A stretch of 64,000 bases of DNA from Pseudomonadota bacterium (GCA_029779535.1 JAKPAG010000004.1:62001-126000), one strand, 5' to 3'; numbered from the stretch's first letter, positions 43,686 through 57,658 are shown. Made by a program: numbers and translations. The notes: generated by a model from the letters alone, not told the origin.

Positions 43686-43698
43686 GCCCGGACGCGCC

Positions 43699-46245
43699 CT
43701 ACCGGACCAGCTTTGCCAGGGCGGCAAAGGCGCCGGTCGGCGCGGGCGGCGCGGCGGCGGCTGGGCCATCGCCCTTGCGCCGGGTCGCGGCCGCGAGCCA
43801 GCGCCACAGGACCGGGGCGGGGGGGCCGTATGCTCCGGCGGGAAGCGGATGCCGGGGCTGCTGCGGGCGGAAGCCTGCCAGCCACAGCAACCGGGCAAAG
43901 CTGGCTTCGGTCAGCCCCATCGATACGGCGCGGGCCGGATCGAGCGGCCAGGCCCGCCGCTTGGCCCGGTTGCGCGCCTCGTGCGCTTCCAGCAGCAGCC
44001 GTTCGGCCATGTCGATGCGAATCGCCTGGTTGCCCAGGGCGCGGTAGCCGGGGGGCAGTCGGGTCTTGCCGGGCAGGGGCACCACCACGGGCATGTTCGG
44101 CACGGGCACCGCCAGGTCCACCCCGCGCGCGGCCTGCAAGGCGCGCCAGGCAGCCAGTGGCGCGGGCTTGAGCATGGCCGGCAGGAACAGGTCCAGCCCG
44201 CCGATCCGCACGCCCAGCTGCCGCAGCCGCGCGCGCTGTTCGGCCGACAGGGTGTCGAGGCCCGATTCGGTGCGGGCCAGCACTCCGCCGCCCTCGCCCA
44301 GCCGGATCAGCAGCGCGCGCAGTTCCGGCCCGGCGGCAGGATCGGCGCTGGCCGCGACCAGCGTGCGCAGCGGCTCCAGCGGGGCCAGGGTTTCGGCCAG
44401 CCAGCGATCGGCCGCGGCCAGCACCTGCTGGCGCCATTCCGGAGGCAGCGCATCGAGCGAGCGATCCCCGACCAGCTTCAGATCCAGCCGGGCGCGCCCG
44501 GGTTGCAGGCGGGCAATCGCCTCGCCGTCCCAGCGCACCGCCGCGCCGTCGAGCTGCAATGACGTCGTGCCATCGGCCAGCGCTGCCGCCAAAGCGGCGG
44601 CCCGCTGGGCGAGCAGCGCGGGCAGGTGCCGCTCGGCCGCGGCCAGCAGCAGCTTGCGGTCGGCGAGCCGGGCCTGCGGATCGACCGCAAAGCGGAACGC
44701 GGCGAGGTGGCCGATCATCTCGCCATCGACCAGCACCTCGTCTTCGCGCAGGGTGACCGGCAGCAGCGCGGCATCGCCGCCCAGCTTCTTCATCAGCACG
44801 GCGGTGCGGCGGTTGACGAAGCGTTCCGTCAGCCGCGCATGCAGCGCGTCCGACAGGCGCGCTTCGGCGGCGCGGGCGCGGGCGGCCATTTCCTCGCGCG
44901 CCAGCACCCAGTCCGGCCGCTGGCTGATATAGGCCCAGCTGCGGATCGCGGCGATGCGCATCTGCAGGGTGTCGATATCGCCCGACGGGTTGTCCAGTTC
45001 CGCGATCGAGCGGGCGACATAGTCGGTCCCCAGCTGGCCATGGCGCAGGTCCTGCCACAGCCGCGCCACGAAGCGGCTGTGCGTATCGACCCCGGCCTGG
45101 CGGAAATCGGGCAGGCAGCAGGCCTCCCACAGGCGGCGGACCATCGCCGCGCCGCGCACCGCGCCGGTTGTGTCGGGTTCCTCCGCCAGCCGTTTCAGCA
45201 CGGCCAGGTCGATCGCCAGCGGGGCGGGGGCCAGTTCGGGCCGGTCGGGCCCACGCTCAAGATCGGCGATCAGGCTGCGCAGGCTGGTACAATCGGGATC
45301 CGCTTCGCGCCAGAACAGCTTGGTCAGCGGGGGAAAGCGGTGTTCCTCGATCGCGTAGATTTCCTCGGGCGTGAATTCCGCGTCATGCCCGCCGGTCCCG
45401 GCGAGCGTGCCGAAAGTCCCGTCGCGCTGGTGCCGCCCGGCGCGACCGGCGATCTGCGCCATCTCGCTGGGGGTCAGCCGGCGCTGGCGCTGCCCGTCGA
45501 ATTTGGACAGCGCGGCAAAGGCGACATGGCCGATGTCGAGGTTCAGCCCCATCCCGATCGCATCGGTGGCGACAAGGTAATCGACTTCGCCTGACTGGTA
45601 TAATGCTACCTGCTTGTTGCGGGTTTCCGGGCTGAGCGCACCCATTACCACCGCCGCCCCGCCCCGGAAACGGCGCAGCATTTCGGCCACGGCATAGACC
45701 TGTTCGGCACTGAAGGCGACGATCGCGCTGCGCGGCGGAATGCGCGACAGCTTGCGCGCCCCGGCATGGGTCAGGGTGGAAAATCGCGGGCGGCTGACCA
45801 CTTCCGCCTGGGGCAGCAGGCTGCGCACCAGCGGTTCGAGCGTGGATGAACCCAGGATAATCGTCTCCTCGCGCCCGCGGGCGTGGAGCAGCCGGTCGGT
45901 GAACACGTGGCCGCGTTCGCGATCGGCGGCGAGCTGGGCCTCGTCCAGCGCGACAAAGGCGAGGTCCGCCTCCACCGGCATCGCTTCGGCGGTGCACAGC
46001 AACCAGCGCGCGTGTCTAGGCTCGATCCGCTCCTCGCCGGTGATCAGCGCGACGCGCTCCGGGCCCTTGATCGCGCAGACCCGGTCATAGACCTCGCGTG
46101 CCAGCAGCCGCAGCGGAAAGCCGATCGCACCTGACGAATGCGCGCACAGCCGCTCGATCGCCAGGTGCGTCTTGCCCGTGTTGGTGGGACCCAGCACGGC
46201 CTTGATCCGGCCGTCCGTTCCACTTGCTTTGCTATGCGCGCTCAC
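43699..46245 (-). CDS. Suv3-like DEAQ/DExH RNA helicase
   Basis: The product is 848 residues if the GTG at 46245 is the start; no ATG fits well. Motifs: Walker A VLGPTNTGKTHLAIERL, Walker B VALDEAQLAAD, DYLVATDAIGMGLNLDIGHV, and motif VI MAQIAGRAGRHQRDG. This is the Ski2/Suv3-type RNA helicase common in alphaproteobacteria, related to mitochondrial Suv3. The C-terminal 400 residues are alanine/arginine-rich and divergent. The S4 protein gene follows 13 bases later, suggesting linked RNA functions. Confidence 0.85.
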   Translation of the reverse strand: MSAHSKASGTDGRIKAVLGPTNTGKTHLAIERLCAHSSGAIGFPLRLLAREVYDRVCAIKGPERVALITGEERIEPRHARWLLCTAEAMPVEADLAFVALDEAQLAADRERGHVFTDRLLHARGREETIILGSSTLEPLVRSLLPQAEVVSRPRFSTLTHAGARKLSRIPPRSAIVAFSAEQVYAVAEMLRRFRGGAAVVMGALSPETRNKQVALYQSGEVDYLVATDAIGMGLNLDIGHVAFAALSKFDGQRQRRLTPSEMAQIAGRAGRHQRDGTFGTLAGTGGHDAEFTPEEIYAIEEHRFPPLTKLFWREADPDCTSLRSLIADLERGPDRPELAPAPLAIDLAVLKRLAEEPDTTGAVRGAAMVRRLWEACCLPDFRQAGVDTHSRFVARLWQDLRHGQLGTDYVARSIAELDNPSGDIDTLQMRIAAIRSWAYISQRPDWVLAREEMAARARAAEARLSDALHARLTERFVNRRTAVLMKKLGGDAALLPVTLREDEVLVDGEMIGHLAAFRFAVDPQARLADRKLLLAAAERHLPALLAQRAAALAAALADGTTSLQLDGAAVRWDGEAIARLQPGRARLDLKLVGDRSLDALPPEWRQQVLAAADRWLAETLAPLEPLRTLVAASADPAAGPELRALLIRLGEGGGVLARTESGLDTLSAEQRARLRQLGVRIGGLDLFLPAMLKPAPLAAWRALQAARGVDLAVPVPNMPVVVPLPGKTRLPPGYRALGNQAIRIDMAERLLLEAHEARNRAKRRAWPLDPARAVSMGLTEASFARLLWLAGFRPQQPRHPLPAGAYGPPAPVLWRWLAAATRRKGDGPAAAAPPAPTGAFAALAKLVR

Positions 46246-46402
46246 GCCCGAGGTGTGACACAGTGCCCCCGCGCCCGGCAAGGCGGGCCGGGAAGCGATT
46301 CCCCTTTGTGCCTGATTCGGCACGACATTGTCTCGTATTAGGACAAGATTAACTTTCCTTGTGCAGGGATTTCCGTGCGTTACGCGAAATGGGGACACGG
46401 CC

Positions 46403-49539
<3,137 letters not shown>

Positions 49540-49543
<4 letters not shown>

Positions 49544-51747
49544 CTCGCGCCGCGCGCCCGCTGTTCGTCCTGACCATCCTGGCCGGCAGCTTCCTGCTGT
49601 TCCTGGTCCAGCCAATGGTCGCACGCATGGCCTTGCCGCGCCTGGGCGGGGCGCCCAACGTCTGGAACAGCGCGATGCTGGTCTACCAGGCGTTGCTGCT
49701 GGGCGGTTACTGGTATGCCCACCGCCTGTCGCAGCTGCCGCTGCAGCGGCAGGTCCGGATCCACCTTGCCCTGTTCGCGCTGGCCGCGCTGACCCTGCCG
49801 GTCGGGCTGTATGACCTGGCCGCGCCGCGTCCTGGCATGGAAGTGCTGTGGGTGCCCGCGCTCCTGGCGCTGTCGATCGGCCCGGTGTTCTTCCTGGTGT
49901 CGGCGCAGGCGCCGCTGATGCAACGCTGGTTTGCCGCCGATCCGCAGGCCGGGCAGCCCTGGGCGCTCTATGCCGCCTCGAACCTTGGCAGTTTTGGCGG
50001 ACTGATCGCCTATCCCCTGCTGGCTGAACCGCTGCTGCCGCTGCACGCGCAGTCATGGGCATGGAGCGCGGGCTATGTCCTGCTGCTGATCCTGATTGCC
50101 CTGTGCGCCCGCGCCCGCTGGTCCGCGCCGGAAGCGCAGGCTCCCGCCGCTGCCACGGCCGCGCCGGTGCCGCGCCGCCGGATCGCGCTGTGGCTGCTGC
50201 TCGCCATGGTCCCTTCGGGGCTGATGCTGTCGACCACCACGCACCTGACGACCGACCTGTTCGCCATGCCGCTGCTGTGGGTCATCCCGCTGGGGATCTA
50301 TCTGCTGTCGTTCTCGATCGCCTTTGCCGACAACCGCGTTCCCGCCCACGTGATTTCCGCGCTGGCCTGGGGCGCGATTCTCACCGCCGGCAGCCTGGCG
50401 ATGATCGCGCGCGGCTCACAGGGGCTGCTGCCGGTGATCGCCAGCATCACCCTGCTGTTCTTCGTCTGCACCGCGCTGCACGCACGGATGTACGATCTTC
50501 GGCCCGAGCCCGATCAGCTGACCCTGTTCTACCTGACCATGTCGGCCGGCGGCGCGCTGGGCGGGGTGTTCACCGCGCTGGTCGCGCCGGTGCTGTTCGA
50601 CTGGGTGTGGGAACATCCGCTGCTGGTCCTGGCTGCCGCCGCCTTGCTCCCGCGCGAATCCTTTCCCGACTGGCGCCGCCTGCCGGGGCTTGAGCCCGAC
50701 ATGGTGCGGCTCGGCCTCGCCATTCTGCTGGGCCTGGCCATGCTGTGCCTGTGGCAGATCCATGACGTCACCCAGTACCAGGAAACCGAGCATTTGCGCG
50801 GTCCGTGGGGTGCGGCGCTGGCGCTGATCGGCTTTGCGCTGGTTCCCTGGCGCATGCTGGTGTTGCCGGTCCTGCTGGGGGCGATGCTGGCCCAGGGCGG
50901 ACTGGAAACGCTGCAGGAAAGCCGTGATGGAATCCGCACCCGCTCCTATTTCGGGATCAACACGGTGCGCGAATATCCGGACAAGCGCCTGCGCACCCTG
51001 GCCCACGGCACCACGCTGCACGGTGAACAATCGACCGACCCGGCGCTGAGCCGCACCCCGCTGACCTATTACGGCCAAGGCTCGGGCGTGGCGATCGCCT
51101 TTGGCGAGGCGCAGGCCCTGTTCGGCCCGCATGCCCGCATGGGCGTGCTGGGGCTGGGCACGGGCACGCTGGCCTGCTTTGCCAGGCCCGGGCAGGACTG
51201 GACCTTCTTCGAGATCGACCCGGCCGTGCTGGCCTATTCCACGCGGGGAACGTTCACGTTCCTGCGCCAGTGCACGCCCGGGGCGCGGATCGAGCTGGGC
51301 GATGCCCGGCTGGCCCTGGCCAAGCTGCCGCCGGGCAGCTTCGACATGCTGGCGATGGACGCCTTTTCATCCGATGCGATTCCGCTGCACCTGTTCACCC
51401 ACGAAGCCTTCGGGGTCTACCTGCGCGCGCTTAGCGCCAGGGGGGTAATCGTGGTCCACATTTCCAACCGCTTCATCGATCTGGAACCGCCGCTGGCCGC
51501 CTTGCTGGCCGAACGCGGGCTGCACGCCATGGTCCGCGACGACTATCCCGATCCTGACAGCGAATGGACCCCGTCCAGCTTCGTCGCGGTCAGCCGCGAT
51601 CCGCAAGTGCTGAAACGGATCATGCAGGCCGCGCCGGACAAGGAGTGGCGACCGCTGGTCAAGCCCGCGCCGCGCGTCTGGACCGATGACCACGCCTCGA
51701 TCCTGCCCTATGTGCAGTGGCGCAATTTCCTGGGAGCACCCAAATGA
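49540..51747 (+). CDS. Membrane-fused spermidine-synthase-like protein
   Basis: The 735-residue protein has about ten to twelve hydrophobic helices in its N-terminal two-thirds (for example FVLTILAGSFLLFLVQPMVA and IALWLLLAMVPSGLML). A Rossmann methyltransferase-like domain resembling spermidine synthase occupies its C-terminus: MGVLGLGTGTLACFARPGQ, FFEIDPAVLAYS, and MLAMDAFSSDAIPLHLFTHEAF. Such fusions are widespread in bacteria but poorly characterised; polyamine synthesis is not established. The overlap with the acetyltransferase suggests cotranslation. Confidence 0.83.
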
Positions 51748-52325
51748 CCGCCCGAACTGACGTTTCGATCATCCCCATCAACGGCAAGACCCCGCGCATC
51801 CACGACAGCGCTTTCGTTGCCCCCGGCTGCCGGATCATCGGCGATGTCGAGATCGGGCCCGATGCCAGCATCTGGTACAACTGCGTGCTGCGCGGCGATG
51901 TCAGCCGGATCGTGATCGGCGCGCGCACCAACGTGCAGGACGGCACGGTGATCCATTGCGACAGCCCGATGCCCGGCGCGCCCGATGGGTTCCCCACGCT
52001 GATCGGCGAAGACGTGCTGATCGGTCACATGGCGATGATCCACGGCACGGTCATCGAAGATCGCGGCTTCGTCGGCTTTGCCGCGCAGACCATGAACGGC
52101 TGCGTGATCGAGGCGGACGGGATGCTGGCCGCCGGGGCGCTGCTCGCCCCGAACAAGCGCATTCCCAGTCGCCAGCTGTGGAGCGGCCGCCCCGCCACTT
52201 TCATGCGCGAGTTGACCGACCCGGCGCTGGCTGGCCTGCAGCTGGGGGTGAAGCATTACGTGGTCAACGCGAAGAACCACCAGGCCGCGCTGGACGCGAT
52301 GAGCGATGGCCCGGCCCAGGGCTGA
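51744..52325 (+). CDS. Gamma-class carbonic anhydrase family protein
   Basis: The 193-residue left-handed beta-helix protein starts with ATG 51744, overlapping the previous stop. It has DSAFVAPGCRIIGDVEIGPD hexapeptide repeats and the metal-ligand-type histidines in VIHCD and IGHMAMIHG. The family includes archaeal Cam and the PaaY/CaiE-like proteins; activity is not assured from sequence. It is followed with a 20-base overlap by DUF167. Confidence 0.9.
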   Translation: MTARTDVSIIPINGKTPRIHDSAFVAPGCRIIGDVEIGPDASIWYNCVLRGDVSRIVIGARTNVQDGTVIHCDSPMPGAPDGFPTLIGEDVLIGHMAMIHGTVIEDRGFVGFAAQTMNGCVIEADGMLAAGALLAPNKRIPSRQLWSGRPATFMRELTDPALAGLQLGVKHYVVNAKNHQAALDAMSDGPAQG

Positions 52326-52587
52326 TTTCCCCCCGGCCGAGGCGATCCGCGCGCTGGCCGATGGTGAAGGCCGGCTGGCGCTGCGCGTTACCCCCGGCGC
52401 GCGGGTGGAAAGCGTGGAACTGGGCGAAGGCAAGCTGCTGATGAAGGTCCGGGTCAAGCCCGAGGACGGCAAGGCTAATGCCGCCGTGCTGGAATTGCTG
52501 GCGGCGGCGCTGGGGATCGCGACGTCACGACTGCGGATGTTGCGCGGCGCAACCGGGCGCGACAAGCTGGTGCAACTGAGCGATTAG
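52306..52587 (+). CDS. DUF167 (YggU) family protein
   Basis: The 93-residue protein has the DUF167 core LALRVTPGARVESVELGEGK, LLMKVRVKPEDGKANAAVLELLA and RLRMLRGATGRDKLV. The family is small and widespread, with no established function. The ATG at 52306 is inside the carbonic anhydrase gene, suggesting coupling. Its end overlaps the convergent DUF1275 gene by four bases. Confidence 0.88.
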   Translation: MARPRADFPPAEAIRALADGEGRLALRVTPGARVESVELGEGKLLMKVRVKPEDGKANAAVLELLAAALGIATSRLRMLRGATGRDKLVQLSD

Positions 52588-53213
52588 CGCAGCCGCGCGG
52601 CGAACCAGGCCAGCACCGCGGCCCAGCCGCAGGCTAGCCACAGCGCCAGCCCCGGCCAGTGCAGCCAGCTCGCCGCCCCGGCCACCGCGCCTGATGCCAG
52701 CCCGCACCACAGCAGCAGCCAGCCGCTCCACCGGGTGTCGCGCTGGCCCATGATCCGGCCTGCCAGTCCCTGGCCCAGCTTGACCAATGCGCCGGTCATG
52801 TAGGTCAGCCCCACAGCCACTTCGCCCTGGCGCTGGAAGGTGTTGTTGATCGCCCCCATCGCCAGCACCAGCAGCGCCAGCGTGGCCATGGGCAGGGCCA
52901 GGGCATGGGACGTGGCTGCCAGTCCCAGCAGCAGCGCCACCGCGCTCAGCACCATCGGCTTGCGCCGTTCGCCCGCCTTGCCTGCCAGCAGCGCCCCGCC
53001 GGTAACCCCGGCAACGAACAGCGCCAGCAGCATCGCCGGGATCCGCGCGGCGGACGGATCCTCGACCAGGTCGACCCCCAGCCGGGTGGTATTGCCCGAC
53101 ATGAACGAGACGAAATAGCGATTGGCCGAGAGAAACCCGGCCGCATCGACATAGCCCGCCAAGGTCGCGGCGGCCACGGCTAGGGCGCGGCGCGGAATGT
53201 CGTAGCTGTGCAT
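52584..53213 (-). CDS. DUF1275 (YoaK) family membrane protein
   Basis: The 209-residue protein has six predicted membrane helices and the family motifs GYVDAAGFLSANRYFVSFMSGNTTRLG and NTFQRQGEVAVGLTYMTGALVKLGQ. DUF1275 proteins are inner-membrane proteins of unknown function. The gene is leftward, with a short 38-base gap to the haemoglobin gene and possibly cotranscribed with it. Confidence 0.87.
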   Translation of the reverse strand: MHSYDIPRRALAVAAATLAGYVDAAGFLSANRYFVSFMSGNTTRLGVDLVEDPSAARIPAMLLALFVAGVTGGALLAGKAGERRKPMVLSAVALLLGLAATSHALALPMATLALLVLAMGAINNTFQRQGEVAVGLTYMTGALVKLGQGLAGRIMGQRDTRWSGWLLLWCGLASGAVAGAASWLHWPGLALWLACGWAAVLAWFAARLR

Positions 53214-53251
53214 GGGGCGGAGCCTAACCCGTCAGGGCTGCTCCCCACAAG

Positions 53252-53659
53252 TCAATCGCGCGCCATGCCCCGGGCCATGCGGTCCAGCACGTCGGCCATG
53301 GCATCGCCGATTTCGCGGTCGGGCACGGGGGTATCGGCAATCGCGCGGCGCATCGCTTCGGCCCACTGCGCGCCGGTCCGCTGGTCGATGCGGAAGCCGC
53401 CGTGGGCGCTCATCATGCACTTGCCGGGGTTTTCCTCCCACCAGGTGCGCGGGCCGCCCGACCAGCCGGCCAGGAACAGCGGGAGCGCGCGGCGCATCTC
53501 GGTCAGGTCCGGGGCGTGCATCGCGCGCAGCTCGGCATAGGCCGGGTCCTGCTCCATCAGGTCGTAGAACCGCTGGGTGATTTCGCGCAGCACATCCAGC
53601 CCGCCGATACGCTCGAACGGGGTGGCGGCGGGGGCATCAATGGTCTGGGCTTCGCTCAC
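53252..53659 (-). CDS. Group II truncated haemoglobin
   Basis: The product is 135 residues from a GTG at 53659, where GAGAGAG lies eight bases upstream; another GTG at 53668 is in frame. The truncated globin fold includes PFERIGGLDVLREITQRFYDLM, HAPDLTEMRRALPLFLAGWSGG with the distal region, and MMSAHGGFRIDQRTGAQWAE with the proximal histidine. Group II trHbs bind oxygen or NO and probably protect against oxidative stress. The role here is inferred. Confidence 0.9.
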   Translation of the reverse strand: MSEAQTIDAPAATPFERIGGLDVLREITQRFYDLMEQDPAYAELRAMHAPDLTEMRRALPLFLAGWSGGPRTWWEENPGKCMMSAHGGFRIDQRTGAQWAEAMRRAIADTPVPDREIGDAMADVLDRMARGMARD

Positions 53660-53760
53660 TTCGCGCACTCTCTCAGGCAGGACTTTGCAGTCCGTGCCTA
53701 GCCGGGGCCGGGGGTAAGCGAATTGACGAAGGTCAATCCGCTACCCTCAATCAGCCTCAG

Positions 53761-56142
53761 TCAATCTAGGTCGCTTTCGCCGCCGGGTTCCTGCTCGGCC
53801 TTGCCCTTGCCGGCGGTCTTCGCCTTGCCCGAGGCGGCCTTCTTCGCCTTGCGGTCCAGCTTGGGCGGAGCCGGGGTCAGTTCGAAGGCCAGGGCATCGT
53901 CCTTGACGCTGACGTGGACTTCGCCGCCGTGGCGCAGCTTGCCGAACAGCAGTTCCTCGGCCAGCGGCTGCTTGACCTTTTCCTGGATCAGGCGGGCCAT
54001 CGGCCGCGCGCCATAGAGCTTGTCATAGCCGCGCTTGCCCAGCCATTCGCGCGCGTCGCCGTCGAACTGGATGTGGACGTTCTGGTCGGCCAGTTGCAGT
54101 TCGAGCTGAAGCACGAACTTGTCCACCACCCGCGCGATCACTTCGGTGCCAAGGTAGGCGAAGGGCACCACCGCATCGAGCCGGTTGCGGAATTCCGGGC
54201 TGAACATGCGCTTCACCGCTTCGTCGCCCGCGTCCGCCTTGGACACGTCGCCAAAGCCGATGCCCTGCTTGGCCATGTCGCTGGCGCCGGCATTGGTGGT
54301 CATGATCAGCACGACATTGCGGAAATCGACCGTCTTGCCGTGGTGGTCGGTCAACCGGCCGTTGTCCATCACCTGCAGCAGGATGTTGAACAGGTCGGGG
54401 TGGGCCTTCTCGATTTCGTCGAGCAGCAGGACGCAGTGCGGCTGCTGGTCGATCGCATCGGTGAGCAGCCCGCCCTGGTCATAGCCGACATAGCCCGGAG
54501 GCGCGCCGATCAGGCGGCTGACCGAGTGGCGTTCCATGTATTCCGACATGTCGAAACGCTGCATCGGGATGCCCAGGATCGCGGCGAGCTGCTTCGACAC
54601 TTCGGTCTTGCCGACGCCGGTGGGCCCTGAAAACAGGAACGAGCCGATCGGCTTGTCCGGATCGCGCAGCCCGGCGCGGCTCAGCTTCATCGCGCTCGAC
54701 AGCACCTCGATCGCCTGGTCCTGGCCGAAGACCACGCGCTTGAGGTCCTTTTCCAGGTGTTCCAGCGCGGTGCGGTCATCGCTCGACACCGACTTGGGCG
54801 GGATCCGCGCCATCGTCGCGATCACCGCCTCGATCTCGCGCGCGGTGATGGTCTTCTTGCGCTTGCTGGGGGGGACCAGCATCTGCATCGCGCCCACTTC
54901 GTCGATCACGTCGATCGCCTTGTCGGGCAGCTTGCGGTCGTTGATGTAGCGCGCCGACAGTTCGACCGCGGTCTTGATCGCGTCGGGCGTGTACTTGACC
55001 TTGTGGTGTTCTTCGAAGGCCGTGCGCAGACCCTTCAGGATCTTGATCGTGTCCTCGATCGTCGGTTCGTTGACGTCGATCTTCTGGAACCGGCGCAGCA
55101 GCGCGCGGTCCTTTTCGAAGTGGTTGCGGAATTCCTTGTAGGTGGTCGACCCGATGCAGCGGATCGTCCCGCCCGACAGCGCGGGCTTCAAGAGGTTGGA
55201 CGCATCCATCGCCCCGCCGCTGGTCGCCCCGGCGCCGATCACGGTGTGGATTTCGTCGATGAACAGCACCGCGTGCGGCATCTTTTCCAGTTCGTTGACG
55301 ACTTGCTTGAGCCGTTCCTCGAAATCGCCGCGATAGCGCGTGCCGGCCAGCAGCGCGCCCATGTCGAGCGAATAGATCACCGCCTCGCTCAGCACTTCGG
55401 GCACTTCGCCTTCGACGATCTTGCGCGCCAGGCCCTCGGCGATGGCGGTCTTGCCGACGCCGGGATCACCGACATAGAGCGGGTTGTTCTTCGACCGGCG
55501 GCACAGGATCTGGATCGTGCGGTCCACTTCCGGGCCGCGCCCGATCAGCGGATCGACCTTGCCGTTCAGCGCCTTCTCGTTGAGGTTGACGCAGAACTGG
55601 TCGAGCGCGGTTTCCTTCTTGCCGTCCTTGGCCTGGGCCCTTTCGTCCTGGGCAGGGGTTTCGCTGTCGCTGCCCTTGGGGCTGCGGTCCTCGATCCGCT
55701 TGCCGCCCTTGCCGATGCCGTGGCTGATATAGCTGACCGCGTCGAGCCGGCTCATGTCCTGCTGCTGCAGGAAATAGACCGCATAGGAATCGCGTTCGGA
55801 AAACAGCGCGACCAGCACGTTGGCGCCGGTCACGGTGTCCTTGCCGCTGCTTTGCACGTGCAGGATCGCGCGCTGGATCACGCGCTGAAAGCCCGCGGTG
55901 GGGGCAGGGTCGCCCTTTTCCTCGGTCTTGAGGCTCTGGTATTCCTGGTCGAGGTACTGGCGCACCACGTCGCCCAGTTCGCCCAGGTCCACTCCGCAGG
56001 CCTGCATCACCTGCAGCGCATCCGGATCATCGATCAGGGCGAGCAGCAGATGCTCGAGCGTCGCATATTCGTGCGCGCGCTCCGACGCATTGGCGAGCGC
56101 GGCATGGAGCGTCTTTTCAAGGCTTTGCGCGAAACTGGGCAT
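53761..56142 (-). CDS. clpA: ATP-dependent Clp protease ATP-binding subunit ClpA
   Basis: The 793-residue AAA+ unfoldase has an N-terminal Clp repeat ([20 protein letters not shown]), Walker A motifs GDPGVGKT (225-232) and GPTGVGKT (506-513), and the ClpP-docking loop [10 protein letters not shown]. It ends in an acidic and lysine-rich tail. The N-domain normally takes substrates from ClpS, but no clpS gene is present next to it. It is leftward, with a 115-base upstream gap that includes the palindrome GGTTAACC. Confidence 0.96.
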   Translation of the reverse strand: MPSFAQSLEKTLHAALANASERAHEYATLEHLLLALIDDPDALQVMQACGVDLGELGDVVRQYLDQEYQSLKTEEKGDPAPTAGFQRVIQRAILHVQSSGKDTVTGANVLVALFSERDSYAVYFLQQQDMSRLDAVSYISHGIGKGGKRIEDRSPKGSDSETPAQDERAQAKDGKKETALDQFCVNLNEKALNGKVDPLIGRGPEVDRTIQILCRRSKNNPLYVGDPGVGKTAIAEGLARKIVEGEVPEVLSEAVIYSLDMGALLAGTRYRGDFEERLKQVVNELEKMPHAVLFIDEIHTVIGAGATSGGAMDASNLLKPALSGGTIRCIGSTTYKEFRNHFEKDRALLRRFQKIDVNEPTIEDTIKILKGLRTAFEEHHKVKYTPDAIKTAVELSARYINDRKLPDKAIDVIDEVGAMQMLVPPSKRKKTITAREIEAVIATMARIPPKSVSSDDRTALEHLEKDLKRVVFGQDQAIEVLSSAMKLSRAGLRDPDKPIGSFLFSGPTGVGKTEVSKQLAAILGIPMQRFDMSEYMERHSVSRLIGAPPGYVGYDQGGLLTDAIDQQPHCVLLLDEIEKAHPDLFNILLQVMDNGRLTDHHGKTVDFRNVVLIMTTNAGASDMAKQGIGFGDVSKADAGDEAVKRMFSPEFRNRLDAVVPFAYLGTEVIARVVDKFVLQLELQLADQNVHIQFDGDAREWLGKRGYDKLYGARPMARLIQEKVKQPLAEELLFGKLRHGGEVHVSVKDDALAFELTPAPPKLDRKAKKAASGKAKTAGKGKAEQEPGGESDLD

Positions 56143-56257
56143 CAGCTGACTTTCACTGGCGAAGGTTTCCCCCCGATGCGGGAGGAGTATGAACAGGCGT
56201 GGTTAACCAACCCTATATGGTGCGCCTCCGCAAAAAGGGGAGGGGCGCCGTGCATGG

Positions 56258-56458
56258 TCAGCTTCGCGGCCCGAACAGGGCATCGGCGGCGGCGCGGTGC
56301 GCGGCGGCCTTGTCGCGGTGGGCGCGGACGCGGGCGATCTCTGCTTCGAGCAAGGCGATTCGCGCGCTCAATTCGTCCTGCGAATAGCTGTCGAGGCTTT
56401 CGCGGCTGAGCGCGTCGGCGGCATCGCCGCGCGGGCGGGGGCGATCATCATCGTCCAT
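56258..56458 (-). CDS. DUF1192 family small protein
   Basis: The product is 66 residues, starting MDDDDRPRPRGDAADALSRE and containing the family core SLDSYSQDELSARIALLEAE. The middle forms a short coiled coil. DUF1192 is an alphaproteobacterial family of unknown function. It lies directly upstream of clpA and is divergent from the quinone oxidoreductase. Confidence 0.8.
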   Translation of the reverse strand: MDDDDRPRPRGDAADALSRESLDSYSQDELSARIALLEAEIARVRAHRDKAAAHRAAADALFGPRS

Positions 56459-56550
56459 CGCCAGGCAGAATCGGGCCTGATGGGCTTGCTGTCAACCGAG
56501 CAGCGCGTTACGCGTCACAGGCGTGGCACTTGCGCAACGGGGCAATCCAA

Positions 56551-57555
56551 ATGGCTGGAACCATTCCTGAATTCATGCAGGCTGCGGGCTTTGACGCGCC
56601 CGGCGGGCCAGAGGTGCTGCGGATCGAGACGCTGCCGGTGCCCGCGCCGGGGCCGGGACAGGTGCTGGTGCGGGTCGCCTATGCCGGGGTCAACCGCCCC
56701 GACGTGATCCAGCGCCAGGGCTTCTATCCCCCGCCGCCGGGCGCCTCGCCGATCCCCGGGCTGGAGATTTCCGGCACCATTGCAGCCCTGGGCGAAGGCG
56801 TGGATGCGGCGCTGCTGGGCCAGCCGGTCTGCGCGCTGGTTGCGGGCGGGGGCTATGCCGAATATTGCCTGGCCGTGGCCGATCACTGCCTGCCGGTGCC
56901 CGAAGGTCTGCCACTGGATCAGGCCGCCGCGCTGCCCGAAACGCTGTTCACCGTGTGGCACAACGTGTTCGAACGCGGTTATGCCCGCGAAGGGGAAACG
57001 ATTCTGGTCCACGGCGGGACCAGCGGGATCGGGACCATGGCGTGTCTGCTGGGCAAGCTGTTCGGGCTGACCGTCATCGTCACTTGCGGCGGGGCCGACA
57101 AGTGCGCCCAGGCGCTGGCGATCGGCGCCGACCACGCGATCGACTACAAGGCGACCGACTTTGTCGAGGAAGTGGCCCGGATCACCGGCGGCAAGGGCGT
57201 GCAACTGGTGCTCGACATGGTCGCGGGCGACTATGTGCCGCGCAACCTCAAGTGCCTCGCCGAAGATGGCCGCCACGTGACCATCGCGGTGCAGGGCGGC
57301 CTCCAGGCGACGATCAATATGGCCCAGGTGATGAGCCGCCGCCTGAACCTGACCGGATCGACCCTGCGGCCGCGCTCGAACCAGTTCAAGGCGCTGCTCG
57401 CCCAGGAAATCGAACGGCTTGCATGGCCGCTGGTCGAAAGCGGGCAACTGCGCCCGGTGATGGACCAGGCCTTTCCCCTGGCCGAGGCGGCGGCCGCCCA
57501 TGCGCGGATGGAAGCGGGCAGACACATCGGCAAGATCGTGCTGCAGGTGGCCTGA
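56551..57555 (+). CDS. NAD(P)H-quinone oxidoreductase, PIG3/MDR family
   Basis: The 334-residue medium-chain dehydrogenase lacks zinc-ligand cysteines. It has AYAGVNRPDVIQRQGFYPPP, PGLEISGTIAALGEGVD and the NADPH-binding ILVHGGTSGIGTMACLLGKL. The PIG3 subgroup reduces quinones with NADPH. ATG 56551 is preferred over a TTG at 56530. A hairpin lies 55 bases after the stop. Confidence 0.9.
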   Translation: MAGTIPEFMQAAGFDAPGGPEVLRIETLPVPAPGPGQVLVRVAYAGVNRPDVIQRQGFYPPPPGASPIPGLEISGTIAALGEGVDAALLGQPVCALVAGGGYAEYCLAVADHCLPVPEGLPLDQAAALPETLFTVWHNVFERGYAREGETILVHGGTSGIGTMACLLGKLFGLTVIVTCGGADKCAQALAIGADHAIDYKATDFVEEVARITGGKGVQLVLDMVAGDYVPRNLKCLAEDGRHVTIAVQGGLQATINMAQVMSRRLNLTGSTLRPRSNQFKALLAQEIERLAWPLVESGQLRPVMDQAFPLAEAAAAHARMEAGRHIGKIVLQVA

Positions 57556-57610
57556 AACGCGGAAGAATCCTTGCCCTTTGGCATGAATCGCCTTAAAGCG
57601 AGGGGCGAAC

Positions 57611-57632
57611 GGCCGCTCCGCAAGGGGCGGCC
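57611..57632. terminator. Hairpin between quinone oxidoreductase and trcR
   Basis: GGCCGCTCC (57611-57619) pairs with GGGGCGGCC (57624-57632) around GCAA, with one G-T wobble. It may terminate the upstream gene or form part of the trcR leader; the trcR start is 27 bases downstream. Confidence 0.55.
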
Positions 57633-57658
57633 CTATCTATTTGTAACGGAGAAAAACC

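Noticed and set aside
53761..56142. A clpS adaptor gene next to clpA
   Set aside because: The upstream small gene is DUF1192 and does not resemble ClpS; no other candidate lies in the adjoining gaps.
54757..56409. A 550-residue plus-strand open frame opposite clpA
   Set aside because: It is the antisense shadow of clpA with no domain or start signal.
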